NCBI GenBank assembly: GCA_964007475.1
Contig: OZ023273.1
Location: 146,975,308 to 147,039,307 of the forward strand
Direction of reading: 5' to 3'
Length of the DNA stretch: 64,000 nt
Origin: Hybos culiciformis
Lineage: Eukaryota; Arthropoda; Insecta; Diptera; Hybotidae
Made by a program: the position numbers and the translations under genes. The notes beneath the pieces are model-generated. The model was not told where the DNA came from. It did no database searches and was given only the letters and a program-made list of their open reading frames with translations. How positions within the stretch are numbered: position 1 is the stretch's first letter; each line of letters begins with the position of its first letter. Shown here piece by piece: positions 39,001 through 50,994 of this stretch.

Positions 39001-41147
39001 GAAGGACACTAAAATCATAAATAACAAAAATAGAAATTTGGATAATCTTCTTTTTCTTTGAATAAAATAATAAAAATAAAGTTTGTTAGGTACATATATA
39101 GAAACCTTTTTTATGGTTTCGCCGATCTATCTATGTAAGAGTAAAATTTACAAAAAATATTTGATAAAGGTATATAGAGCATGTTTGGTGTCAAAGCTTT
39201 TTCAATAAGACAATTAAAACCTGGCATAAATTCTACGAAGATACATATTAGATTATGTTTTGAGCCGAAAATATAAAAACAATTTATTAAAAAAGTATTA
39301 TGGAAAATACAAAAAGGATCAATCTAAAAACAATTTTTCTTAAAATAAATTCCTATTTAATTGTTTCAATTTTTTGATGCTTTGGATAATCAATAGCAAT
39401 AATTTTAATTCATTATACTATATCAAATAAGATTACAATATTTCCTCATTTTATACACATATATAATATCTTTTGAGAGCGAAAATAATAAAATGCTACC
39501 CAATTCCAATGTATATAATAAAAAAAAAATATTGGTTTTGTTTTGTTCATCCAACTCTCCTATAAACCATTTTTTATTTTATATTCCTCGTTTGTAAATG
39601 AATAATATTCTATGATAGAGTGCATGTTAAAATAATTAAAATTAATTACTCTTTTGGAAAAATTAAAAAAAAAAAAAAACTGCACTTCATGTAAATGAAA
39701 ATTTATTTATTTTTGGAGTGTAGTATATATATAAAGTTGAGAATTTACGAGATCAAAATAAATTTTAGTGTACTTAGCATTTATTTAAAAAATTAATTAT
39801 GTATGTAAAACTTTTATACTTAACTATATATGAAAGTTATCATATATTTTATTCAGACTTTAATGATATAGATATCTTGAAATGATTACATTAAGGCTAC
39901 ATAAATTTAATCTTTCATTTCCGGAAAATTAATTTGATATTCGAGGCTGAAACTGATATTCAAAGTAGCGCTTATTTAAACGCAATGAATTAGGCTTACT
40001 GGATTAATTTTATTTCTAATCCAAAATTGTAATCATTTATTTTCATTGTTTCCAAATCAATTCTGTCACTGAATTTTTATTTTTCTCATTTTTTTTTTTC
40101 AAACATTTTAAATTTTCATTTTGTTAACAAGTTCACTTAAATGTAATGTTATTAGAATTAATTGATGATGGTGCTTTAAAGTACCAGCCAAATTACTTAA
40201 ATTATTATTTTTTTTTTGTTTTTTTTTTTTGTTATTATTACTACTAAATTTTATTTTACATTTAAATTCAGGGTACTTAGCACGCAACCAAAAAGTCTGA
40301 AAGTAAACAATAAAACTGGGAAAACAAAAATAAAATTAGAAAATTATTATTATATATATACTCGTAAATGTATATATATTCTTTTTTTTTTTTTGTATGA
40401 AAAGGTTAATGGAGAAAATTCTAAAACAATGTATATTTTTGTAATTAAGTTGAATTTTTATTTTTTTCTTATCATAAAAAAAAAATGTTAATCCTATTTT
40501 TTTTTTTCTTTTTTTTTTAACTAATTCATTCTTCAGGTTTTCTTCAAGAGAGTTCATTTAATATACACAGAAAATATTGTGTTTTTTTGTTTTTTTAATT
40601 TTAATAAATTTAGCATGTTTGCATGTTAAAAATAAAAAGAATGTGCTAAAAGAATTTTCTTCAAGAAAAGAAGAATACAAAAAAGAAACTTAAAAGCCAC
40701 TAAATTGAAGAAAAAAAAAATTAAAAATTATATATTTATGTATAATTAAGTTTAAAAACAAATAAAATTTTATTTTATGATTGATTTATAAGTTTTAAAA
40801 AATATTTAATTAAAAATATAACCACTTTTATGTAAATATAGTACATATACGTATAATAGTTTAATAGTGTACTATGTAAAATGTTTGACTAAGGTAGGTA
40901 GGTAGGTTTTTTGTTTTGAAGTGTGGAATAGATTGTGTTTATTTTATTCGATAAAAATAACATAAATTAATTTATTTTTAGTTTACATTCCATTTAATAT
41001 ATAAATAGGAGGAGTAATGTTTTTCTAAAATTATCACAAATTGATTTTTTATACATAAAAGTTATAGTTAATGTAACTTTAATGACTTTATTTCCTAATA
41101 TTATTAAAAAACGAATCATTATCTCAATTTCTTCTCTTTACATGTAG
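36066..41147. other. A+T-rich stretch, no recognised gene
   Basis: Mostly low complexity. At 39890-40003 a plus-strand frame reads IFEAETDIQSSAYLNAMN in a richer patch, without splice sites. Open frames at 37053, 38642, 40216 (+) and 40336 (-) are A/T-run translations. Confidence 0.55.
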
Positions 41148-41189
41148 GAGTACGTACCCTATCATGAACCGCGAATACTAGAGTTATAA
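41148..41189 (+). other. Candidate very short terminal exon
   Basis: TTCTTCTCTTTACATGTAG, a good pyrimidine-rich acceptor, is followed by 13 codons (EYVPYHEPRILEL) and TAA. The segment is about 40% G+C in a much poorer context. Too short for family recognition. Confidence 0.15.
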
Positions 41190-43745
41190 AACTTAATGAT
41201 CATCACACAAAAATTAATTTCGTTAATCAACTTACAGCAAAAAATGTAATTAACATAAATAAAATGACAATATCGAAGTAATTTTTTTTTAAATAAAACT
41301 TAATTTTAACTTTTTAATTTTTTTTTTTTGTTTTTAATTTATTCATTAAATTTAAAACTGAACAATCAATAAATAATTTACTATTCTGAAAGTATATTAA
41401 AAAATTTTTTTTTGCATTTCTGTCAGTTAAAAAAAAAAGAAAAAAAAAATATTATCATTAACAAATAATCCGAAAGGACTTCAAAGTTTTTTAACTTCAA
41501 ATTTATTTGTAAAAAAAAAATACAAAAAAAATAAAACTTCAAGATATTTAAAAAAGTTTATCTTTTTATTTTATTTTTTTTATTTTTTTTCAAGCTTCTT
41601 AATTTTAACAGATTTCTGTGCAATAATAAAAACAATTTTCTGTTATTTTATGAAAATTTTTGAATAAGAAATTTTTTTTTAATGTTAAATTTCCATATTT
41701 ATGCAATTTTCAAGAAAATATTATGTTTAAGGTATTTTGATTATTATCGAAAAATAAAAATAAGAAGAAAAAAAATTTTATATTTAATACCCTAGAGATA
41801 TGAAGATTTTGTTTAAATTTTATATATGTTTATGAAATATATGTATAAAGGGGAATGTCTTTGAAAAGAATAAACTATACTATTTTTGTATTTTGAATAG
41901 GTTTGAGAATAATATAGAAAAAAAATTTAATAAAATGAAAATTAAAACTAAGTGGCATTCTTGGATTTTGTGAAATATTGAAAATTTAAATAAAATGTGA
42001 TGGTGAAAAAACTTTTTAAACTGGAAGTACATAAAATAAATATAAAATGTTAATTTAGATAATTTCCCAAAAATTCCTGTATTTGCTTAAACTCATACAG
42101 AAAGTAAAACTGATGGTGGTTTTTGGATCTAAAATAAGCCAAAAAAAATTCAATTTTCTATCCTTAAATTGAGTACATTCAAAACCACATTAATTTAAAC
42201 AAATCGATTTTTTTTTTTCAATATTCTTCTATATGTGTATATTCTATATGTGTCCATTAAACGAACATTCGATTTCATTACCTATTTTTCAATTTCCAGA
42301 TTATTTTCATTCTTCAGTATAAAAAAAAAATTAAATATTGATCCTTCTTTTATTAATAAATCATTGAATTTCCAAAAAATATCGTAACACATTCAAATTG
42401 TAATAGAAAATCCAATAGCATGGTCAACTTTATATAAAAAAAAATATAATTTTTTGAAAAAACACTATATATATAACATGAAAAACTGAAATAATCAAAA
42501 TAAAAATATTAATATTTTTTTTATTATATTCGTGCCATTTATGGGATTGAATATTAATTCAACATTCAACATTATTGGTTTGGAAAAATCTATATATAGT
42601 TAACATTTTATATAATCATCAAATAATTAAGAAATTTATGAACTGTGTGTTTTAATTCTTTAATATTAGGAAAAGTATTTAGGAAAATTAGTTGCGATAT
42701 ATTTTCAGAATTCTTTTAATGGTTTAAAGTGTGTAAGAAACCAAAAACTAGAAATGTTAATTCTCGATCTGTTGGCTCTGTTCGCCTACATCAACTATTC
42801 AATTCTACGGTTATTACCACTGAGAGCTTTAAAAGTATTATTCATTATATCAATTTTTCTGTTAAAAACTTCAAGAGTTTGTACGCACCCTGTATAATAT
42901 TAAAGTCGTAAAAAATGTTACATTTGTAACAATCCATGTTATTAACTTTAAAGAAAAATAATAAAACCAAAAAAAAAAAAAAATAAAAGAACGAAAAATA
43001 ACGAGAAACGAAATAAAAACATTTTTCATTTATTCAGAAAAAATATATATATTTTTTTTTTTCTACCTCATAACGCACTGTTAATATAAAATCGATCCAA
43101 TTTTTATTCCTTTTAACAAGCTTTCCTTTTTTTTTTATTTTCGTACACCTTTTTTTTTTTTTTGTCCTTCCTTAAGTGAGATTTATTCACTACACCATTT
43201 TCATGAAACGTAAAAAAGGATTCATTTATTATATTAAATATTCACTGGAAAATTAAAATTTTTGTGACATATCGTCAGAGGATTTTTATTATGTCAACAT
43301 TAACAGTCATGGTTTCAATCTGAGTTAAATCTTAGATAAATCAAAACTGATTTGACTACGTTTGTATAGAATACTTAATTTTCATTTATTCATCAAAAAT
43401 ATAGAGGACTCAATTTTGACATTTTGATATTTTATTGGTATTAAATCAAAGAAAAATATAAAGTCGATAATACTGAACCGATAACTTGTGCTCAAGCAGA
43501 AATCTGAATAATTTTTTCATAGATCACTTGAACTAAAAGGTTGGTTTATGAGTCGGTGAACTTCTTATTTACTTGTATACAGAAATATATTTTTTTTTTC
43601 TGACACTATTATTAAATTCGAATTAAATCAAGTACAATCTTTTTTTTTAATAAGAATCAATTTAAACAAACTCAAAGGAAAACACCATAAAAATCAAAAC
43701 TAAATAAACATAGAACGTATTTTATACATAAATTTTTATGAAGTC
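41190..43745. other. A+T-rich stretch, no recognised gene
   Basis: A 60-codon frame at 42729-42911 lies in slightly richer sequence that includes GTACGCACCCTGTATA, a motif often seen at ends of insect mobile elements; its partner end is not visible. Confidence 0.5.
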
Positions 43746-43793
43746 CCTTTGTGGGTTAACATATAGTGAATAAAGCCGGGTTAACCACAAAGG
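43746..43793. repeat. Short strong hairpin
   Basis: CCTTTGTGGGTTAAC (43746-43760) and GTTAACCACAAAGG (43780-43793) pair over 14 bases with one bulged G around a 19-base loop. This is unusually G+C-rich for the region and may be the fused ends of a deleted element. Confidence 0.75.
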
Positions 43794-46700
43794 ATCCCAA
43801 AAAAAAAAAAAAATTATAAAAATTTTCTAGTTTTCTCTTCTCTTATACATATTATGGTCATTTTCGCATTACATTTTAAATTTATATAATATTTTTTAAA
43901 TAAGTTATAGCTACTAAAAAAAAATCCATTAAATACACCTGAGTAAACGAAGGATATAATTTTCAGATGTATAGTGTGGGAAAATGAAATAGTTTTTTTT
44001 TTTTTATTAGTTTATAAAAATTAATCAATATTTGTTTTTTTTTTGTAATAAATAATAAAAGTAAGTATATTAAATAATATTAGATTGCTGCACATACATA
44101 TATTATAATGTAGAAGTACATATTATATACCAATAGATTTTTATGTTCAATGAAAATCTTGGTTTGATATATCAATTATTATAAAAATAACTATTTCAAA
44201 AAAAAAAAAAAAACAAATGTTGCAAAAAAATTCATTATTCACAATTTATTGCTTTTATTCAGTATAACAATCTGAACACGAACCGTCTGTCAGTAAATAA
44301 TTATTATAAACAAATTGTCTGTAAAATTATTATAGCACAATAAACCTGGAAACCAGGCTTTGATATTTTCTATGAAAGAGTGGGGTTGGAAATCAAAACT
44401 ATTACTCATATCAAAATACTTGTAATTTTAAGTCTACGAATTATTTATAGTTAGTTGCTAACCAAACCAAAGTATGAATAATTTATTAAAAAAAAAACTA
44501 AATTTGGCACAAACCAATTTTCCAACCATACTATCATTTTAAACTTATCATGTTATATTTCCAAATAAATAATTGGATAGAGCAAAATAAAATCTAAATA
44601 ATTTCAATATAAAAAATACTTTTAATAGAGAGAAAATTGAGTAATAAATAATTATTAAATAAAAAAAAATTTTCCAATTTATTCGTAATTGTTTTTTTCT
44701 TTTTATTTTACAGAAAAATAATTTACTGCTTACATCTATAAATGAGTTAAATTATTTTTATGATGTATGTAGTTAGTTTATTTTTATTTTTTCATATTTT
44801 CAAACTATATGTTAAATTAGAAAAATTTATTTATATGAAAATTAATATTTATGTTTTAAGTTTCAGAAAACTTTGAAACATAAGAAATTAAGTAAATTGT
44901 TATTTTAAATCCGTATAAGCCTATAATTTGCATAAATATAGAACTTAAATTATATTTAATTGCTACACTTTTAGGTGAATTTTCTAAACAAAATTTGATT
45001 TATAAAGTGCATGTAATGTAATATGCGGTATTTATGAAACTTAATAAACAATTTTTCATATACCTAACTTTTTTGTTTTTTTTTTTTATTTTCTTTTCTT
45101 TATACTACTCATATTTATGTTATTTACACGTTTAATATTATGATTGTTTTGATACTTCTAAGATATTTTTATTTTCAAAATATAAACATTAGTATGCACA
45201 ACATATTTAAATTTCAATAAAGTACATACAATATAAATATTTACATAATATGAAATATGAGATATTTTTACAGTGACGTCAAAAATAAAATTGTAAGGAA
45301 ATGAATATGATTATATGTAGGTGTTAGGTTTGTTTGGCTTATAAATTTTACAAAATTTTCATATTATTCCAATACAAATTTCATCACATTCTCAATTAAT
45401 TAATTTGTCTAAAAACAACTTCATCTTTCCAAAATAACAAGATATTTATAGTTTTAATTTAGTGAACCGCAGTGATAAAAATTTTTGACATTCTTTCAAA
45501 GTTAATAGAAAAAAAAAAATAAAATAAAAGAAAAAGCTAAAGAAAAAACACAAGCTGTTTTTTATTTCTTTTAATTAAATGAATTTTCTTTAATTTCCTG
45601 TTAAGGGCAATATGAAAATTCCAAATCACATGAAACTTTACAATTTATTATGTCAATTTTTTTTTTTTTTGTTTCTTGGTTATTATAAATATATACATTT
45701 ATATCTTTGTTGTACATTTTATGGCCATACTATTTTCTCATTACATTCTCTCTACGGTAAAATAAAATTAACCCGAATTTGCATAACCTTTAACTTTACT
45801 TCTATACTACATCTATATACATAAAATGTCCCCAAAGGATAATTCTTTTTCTTTAAAAATGAAAAAAAAATAAAATTCATTCTTGCTATCCTGCTGTGAG
45901 GTCTACGAATTAAAGAAATATTTAAGAATCTAGTTATTGAATTTCAAATGAAAATGTTTATGCTAAGAACATAAAAAAATCTACTTTAACTTTAATGGCA
46001 TTTTATTTTTATAAAATTTTATACAATTTTTCTCTTTTTTGAAAATACTTCAAAACATTGAATTTTCTTTTCTTCAGAGTCTGTTGGTATTTTAGAGTTA
46101 TGATTATACAAATATTTGGTACATTTTCAGGATTAAAACCTCTATGAAACTGTTTAAGTGTTTTACACAAAATTTTATAAATCTACAACTCATCACTGAA
46201 ATTAAATAAAATTTTTTGATATCATTTATTGTTTGGCCAGGAAATAATTTTATATATCTCTTTGTATTATATAAATGTCTGTTAGAAATTTTGTTCCTTT
46301 TGGTCTCTAATAGCTTGTTCTATCAAAACATGGTTTCAGAGTGGATAATACGCAAAAAAAAAAAAAATTCAAACAAAAACCAGTCATTCTCAAGGACATT
46401 ATCATTGTCCTGTCCTATGGTTATCAAAATAAATTAACAAAAAACTTATTGAAATTTTGTGTATATATTTTATGTAATTTTAAAAAGGAGTCAGTGGTAA
46501 AAAGTTTTCAAAAACATATGGTGTCAGTTTTTATGTAACAATATTTGTATCAGTGGTTAACGCGGGAAAGTCATTAGCATCAAAAGTAATAATTTTCACG
46601 AAAAATAAAAAAAAAATAAACAAAAACAACACTACTGGGTAAAACAAACAAAAAAGGTATCAACATTAATCATAATAATTTTTGTTTTGTATTTTTTTTT

Positions 46701-47534
46701 TTTTTTTTGTTTCTTGCGTCCTGAAAATATCGTCGTCGTCCTCTCTTTTATAAAAGAGTTATAAAATATTATATACATATATCTTTTTTTTTTATATTTA
46801 TTTTTATAGTCATTATTTTTCTAATTAGCGCAAGTATGGAATATTTTATAAATTTTATATGTATATATATACATGTATTTCTGTTTATGTATATATTAGC
46901 AATAGGTAATTTGTCATTTATAGTGCATGCAATTTGTATAAAATGCAACTTAGCAAAAAAAAAAAAAAAAGTTAAAATAACAATTTTTTTTTTTTTTATT
47001 GTTTTATGAAATGAAAAACATTAAAAAATATGAAAAAAAAAAAACAAAATGAAAATATGATAACAGTTTTTACCACAATGTTTTGAGTAATTAATAATAA
47101 AAATTAAAAGAATAAATTTTAATTCATAATATTTCCAAATGTTGGGAGGAGTTCTGGGATTAGAAAAAACGAGTAATGATTGATTAATCGTACAATGAAA
47201 AAAAAAAAAATTCGTGTAATAAAAGATAAACTGGAATGACGAAAAAAAATATTAATCAATATAAAATTTTGTTCTGATTATGTATATAAGTCACTATTAT
47301 TTTTAGATTGAAGAACAATTTAATGTTAAGTAGTTATATAGAAAATATTCCTATAATTTGTTTTGTTGTTTGATGTTGTTTAAATATTCAAACGAGACAA
47401 TTATTAATTTACTTTAATTTTTTAATATGTTAAATTTGATTGTTACATAATTATCATTTAATTATATAGAGTACAGCAGAATACAAGACTCGTATTTAAT
47501 ATTTCGCCCGCTTTGACAGTTGTGATGTTGTGCG
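43794..47534. other. A+T-rich stretch, no recognised gene
   Basis: Small perfect palindromes only: CCTGGAAACCAGG at 44345-44357 and CTCTTTTATAAAAGAG at 46743-46758. Open frames near 45612, 46216 and 46341 are not supported. Confidence 0.55.
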
Positions 47535-47708
47535 ATGGAAATTTCACATTTTGATAAAAGAAGATTTGGTATAAAATTTGAATTTATGAACTTTGACAGA
47601 TAAATGATCCAGTTTGCTGACTCTAATAATGCTCTTAATATATCTAATCATCGCCCACCCCATTTAACAAATCATTATATAGTTATGCTATGCTTAAAAA
47701 TAACTTAA
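47535..47708 (+). other. Coding-like relic with one in-frame stop
   Basis: One frame carries MEISHFDKRRFGIKFEFMNF and DR to TAA at 47601, then resumes immediately with ATG and MIQFADSNNALNISNHRPPH, stopping at 47706. Both halves lie in a G+C-richer island. It may be a decayed gene or a mobile-element coding piece; no family recognised. Confidence 0.2.
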
Positions 47709-48312
47709 AGATATATTATTTTAAGTGAAAGTTTTTAATTGCGTGCCATATTTAAATAAGAAATTTTCATTCGTGCTAAAAAAATAAAACCAAACCCTTT
47801 TCTTTTTTGTTGTTGCTGTTGACAAGGAAAAGGAAAATTTAATCGAATTTCATTTTATTCTTAATTCTGTTTTTTTTTTTCTTTCTAGAAATTAAAAAAA
47901 AAAAACCTGTTTTATAAAATATTCTCACATAAACACCTAATTTAATTCTATAAAATAAGTTCAGGCAATTTATAATTCTATTTTTTCATTTTTTTGTTAT
48001 CCTTTCAATGGGCAGCAAACAAAAAGAAAATCTTGATTTTTTAGCCATTAATCTATATCCTTGTTAAGATAAATGAGAAAAAATAAACCCTTCTTTTAAA
48101 AAAAAAGAAAAAAATAAAGAAGAAAAATTAGGTGTTGAGTTTTAGTTCTCTTTATCAAAATTAAAATATCATAATTTTATTATAATATAAAAATATAAAG
48201 AATTTTTTTTTTCATGATATCGTCCTTAATGAGATGAATAGATTTGGAGTTAAGTTTTGATTTAGGACTCTGTAAGTTTTACTTATATTTAATTTATTAT
48301 ATACAGGCCTCT

Positions 48313-48456
48313 TTATTCACTAGATATCCTCTTTAATTCTTCAGGCAAGCTGTTTTATTCACAAGACCTAGAATTATCTGAATTTTTAAATTTATTGAAT
48401 CCCTGATTACGTTTGCATCATCGAAAAAGAGTTCCAACGAATTCTAAACAAATAAT
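48313..48456 (-). pseudogene. Possible decayed tail of a non-LTR retrotransposon reverse transcriptase
   Basis: One minus-strand frame with two internal stops reads LEFVGTLFR, stop, CKRNQGFNKFKNSDNSRSCE, stop, NSLPEELKRISSE, stop. The NSLPEEL(K/R) motif preceded by an Arg/Ser-rich stretch resembles the WNSLPEELR segment after the reverse-transcriptase domain of many insect LINEs. This rests on a short motif, so a different origin is possible. Confidence 0.35.
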
Positions 48457-49420
48457 ATATAAAAATTCTCAGCGTGGTCGTAAAGTTGTTTATTATAAAC
48501 TTCAGTTTTTATAGTTTAGCCTGTTTTGAGAAGCACTTTTGAATAGAATTTTTTACAATTTTCCATAGTGTTCAAAAATACAAAATTAATATATTCTGTA
48601 CAAAGAATAAAAATAATTAATTATTACATAATTATATTTAAAAGAATAAAATAAAGAAAATAAAGTATATTAATTATTAATGCAATTCAATGATGGTATA
48701 AGCTAATTATTTTATTTAATAATTCTAGTAATAATTAATTATTTATATAATTTGAATATATTTTTTATATAAAATTTAACCTTCAATTAAAGTCAAATAC
48801 AAATTAATCAGGCTAGACGATTTAAGACCATTAGCTATTTAAGTATAAAATTCAAATATAATTTTTCTATTTTTATTAATAATTTTATACTAATTTTATT
48901 TTTAAACTATACGTACATTACAACTATGCATATAATTATTGTGTATGTTATTATTCTTTTGTTTCTAAAACAATTTCTGTGACATTATTAGGTATATAAT
49001 ACAATGATGAGTTTTTAAGTATTTATATTTTGTTTTAGAAAAAATTATTTCAACGCAAAACAGAAATTATTATTTTAGTTCATTGCACTAAAATTGATTT
49101 TAATAATTTAATGCGATTTCAGTGATCTAACAGCTAATGCGATTAGTTGCGATATAAGTTGTATTCACTAAAAATACGTATCATTATTTTGAATTTTTTG
49201 AATAAAGATATCGCCAACAGCAGTACGATTTACTATGTTCACAATTAGGATATAACAGTTGAATTAGTTGTCGTAATTTAAAATTGAGTTGTTCTGTGTG
49301 GAAAAGTGATATTCTATTTTTGTTGCCATTATATTTATTAAAGTAAATCAATATTTTAATTTACTATTTTTATTAACTTGAATTTTATGAAAAAGAAAAT
49401 TTTAATTTATTGAATCTCGA

Positions 49421-49555
49421 GTGCTGGCTCAGTCGTAAAGATGTGATCAAAATATTAGTCGCCAATTTGTTCATCATCCAATTAATTTCATTTGATAATA
49501 AAAAATGCCAGTCTTTAACATTTGGATCCACTACTCTACCCCATTAAGCTATAGT
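49421..49555. other. Two facing tRNA-like A-box segments
   Basis: Plus strand TGGCTCAGTCG at 49425-49435 and minus strand TAGCTTAATGG (complement at about 49542-49552) both match the polymerase III A box. A weak B-box-like TTGTTCATCATCC follows the first at 49467. These could be degenerate SINE heads in opposite orientation. The matches are short. Confidence 0.25.
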
Positions 49556-49645
49556 ATAAAGTCGCAAATATATACAGCTTGTTGTACCAGAATAGTGAAT
49601 TCTCAATAGCCTGAAACTATAAAAACTCTTAGCTGGATGAATATA

Positions 49646-49785
49646 AATTATTCACAAACAGATTTGAGTAATATGTTCCCAATTGTCTACAAAATTGTGG
49701 TTTATAAATAGCAAACATTTATTCTTTTTGCGAATAATTGGGAAATATAAAATAATTTATATTAATACCAAGCTTGTGAATAATT
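49646..49785. repeat. Nested inverted repeat
   Basis: AATTATTCACAA (49646-49657) pairs with TTGTGAATAATT (49774-49785), and inside it TTCCCAATT (49676-49684) pairs with AATTGGGAA (49736-49744). It looks like an eroded fold-back element. Confidence 0.5.
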
Positions 49786-50603
49786 CCAACACACTGATCT
49801 CTATCCGTGCATAAATTATTCAATAAAAACAAAAAGCATAAATATTTTATATTTGTAGAATTTATATTTAGAAAAAAAAAAAATACTAATTTTTTCATTG
49901 TATTATTTTTTTGTTAAGAAATTAAATACAATAAAGGTAAAGATTTCTCATGGAAATTTATAAAAAAAAAAAAAAAAAATTGAAATAAAATAAATAAAAA
50001 AACGTATTAATTAAGACATAAAATAGAAATATTCATTATTTTTCCCTAGATAGAAAATGTATAAACTAAAAGTTTTTTTCTTTTCTTCATATAATATCCT
50101 TAATATTTATTCGTCTTTAGTGGAAATATTTTCTTTTAAATGAAAAGAAAATCGTATGCTGGGGGAAATATATAATTTTTTTTTTATAAGAATAAAAAAA
50201 AAAGTTCACAATAATTATGCTTGTTTTTTGTTGTACAGAAAAAAACAATAGAACAGTACTTCACTAATGAACAATGCGGCCCGTTTTCAGCAATTCGATC
50301 TAGGATACTTCAATTTTAAGAAAATTCAGTTACAATCAGGGGCTTAACATATTTTTTAGATATCCTTCAATATCATTATACCTATACAATTTAGTCATAT
50401 GCATAAATATATAAATTTTTGGATCTAACCATTTTTTTGAGCCCCTCTAATCGACTTCAGTCCACCAAATACACTAATTTTTGGTTGAAATACATTTAAA
50501 CAATTTTCATTCAGTCCCTAGTCTGAATCCTTGGACTCTCACAACTTTCGTAAGTTCCTCTAAATCAGAATTAATTTAATAATTTTATTAGAAAATTATT
50601 TAG

Positions 50604-50798
50604 ACATTTGGCTGGTTGAAATCTGCTAATCACGAAAGTGAATGGTATGAATATCAATTTTTAGTCGAGGTGAAAGTGATTGAGATTACTCATGTTTTGG
50701 CTTTTAAAGCATTAAAATCGTTTGGTTCGTTCAAAAGTTATAAGTATTTTAATCGCAGACGGACTGAAAAACACATAGTTCGTTTCTTTAATTTTTGA
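50604..50798 (+). other. Candidate coding exon, 64 codons plus stop
   Basis: After TTATTTAG (to 50603) a frame opens with TFGWLKSANHESEWYEYQFL, continues VEVKVIEITHVLAFKALKSF and ends in a basic, aromatic tail before TGA. It has mixed amino-acid composition, unlike the Lys/Phe/Ile-rich frames elsewhere, and lies in a richer island from about 50440 to 50790. The acceptor tract is weak. There is no suitable ATG at the start of the frame, so it would need upstream exons. Family not recognised. Confidence 0.25.
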
Positions 50799-50904
50799 TG
50801 TGGAAAACGGACTTAAAAAGGAAAAAAAAAAAAATTATGCGAAAAGAAAATTATAATTGTATTTTTATTCTCTCTTTATGTTTTTATGTAGAATTTCTTT
50901 TAAT

Positions 50905-50994
50905 AGAAAAAAAATGTGGTTTTATTGTTTTCCTTGCTCATTTACGCGGTTAAGGACATCTCCGGTTGTTATGAACACTTTTTGATGAAAACTT
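50905..50994 (+). other. Coding-like island with two overlapping frames
   Basis: TTTCTTTTAATAG precedes this patch. One frame reads a hydrophobic NVVLLFSLLIYAVKDISGCY then EHFLMKT and stop; another starts at ATG and reads MWFYCFPCSFTRLRTSPVVM and stop. Only G+C content and composition support it. Confidence 0.15.

Larger units (their letters stand above)
47709..50603. other. A+T-rich stretch outside the listed relics
   Basis: Holds the reverse-transcriptase-like relic, the A-box-like segments and the nested inverted repeat listed separately; otherwise low complexity. From about 50430 the G+C rises, leading into the candidate exon at 50604. Confidence 0.5.

Noticed and set aside
40216..40557. 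Overlapping open frames on both strands
   Set aside because: Both are translations of long A and T runs; overlapping frames on opposite strands are the signature of low complexity.
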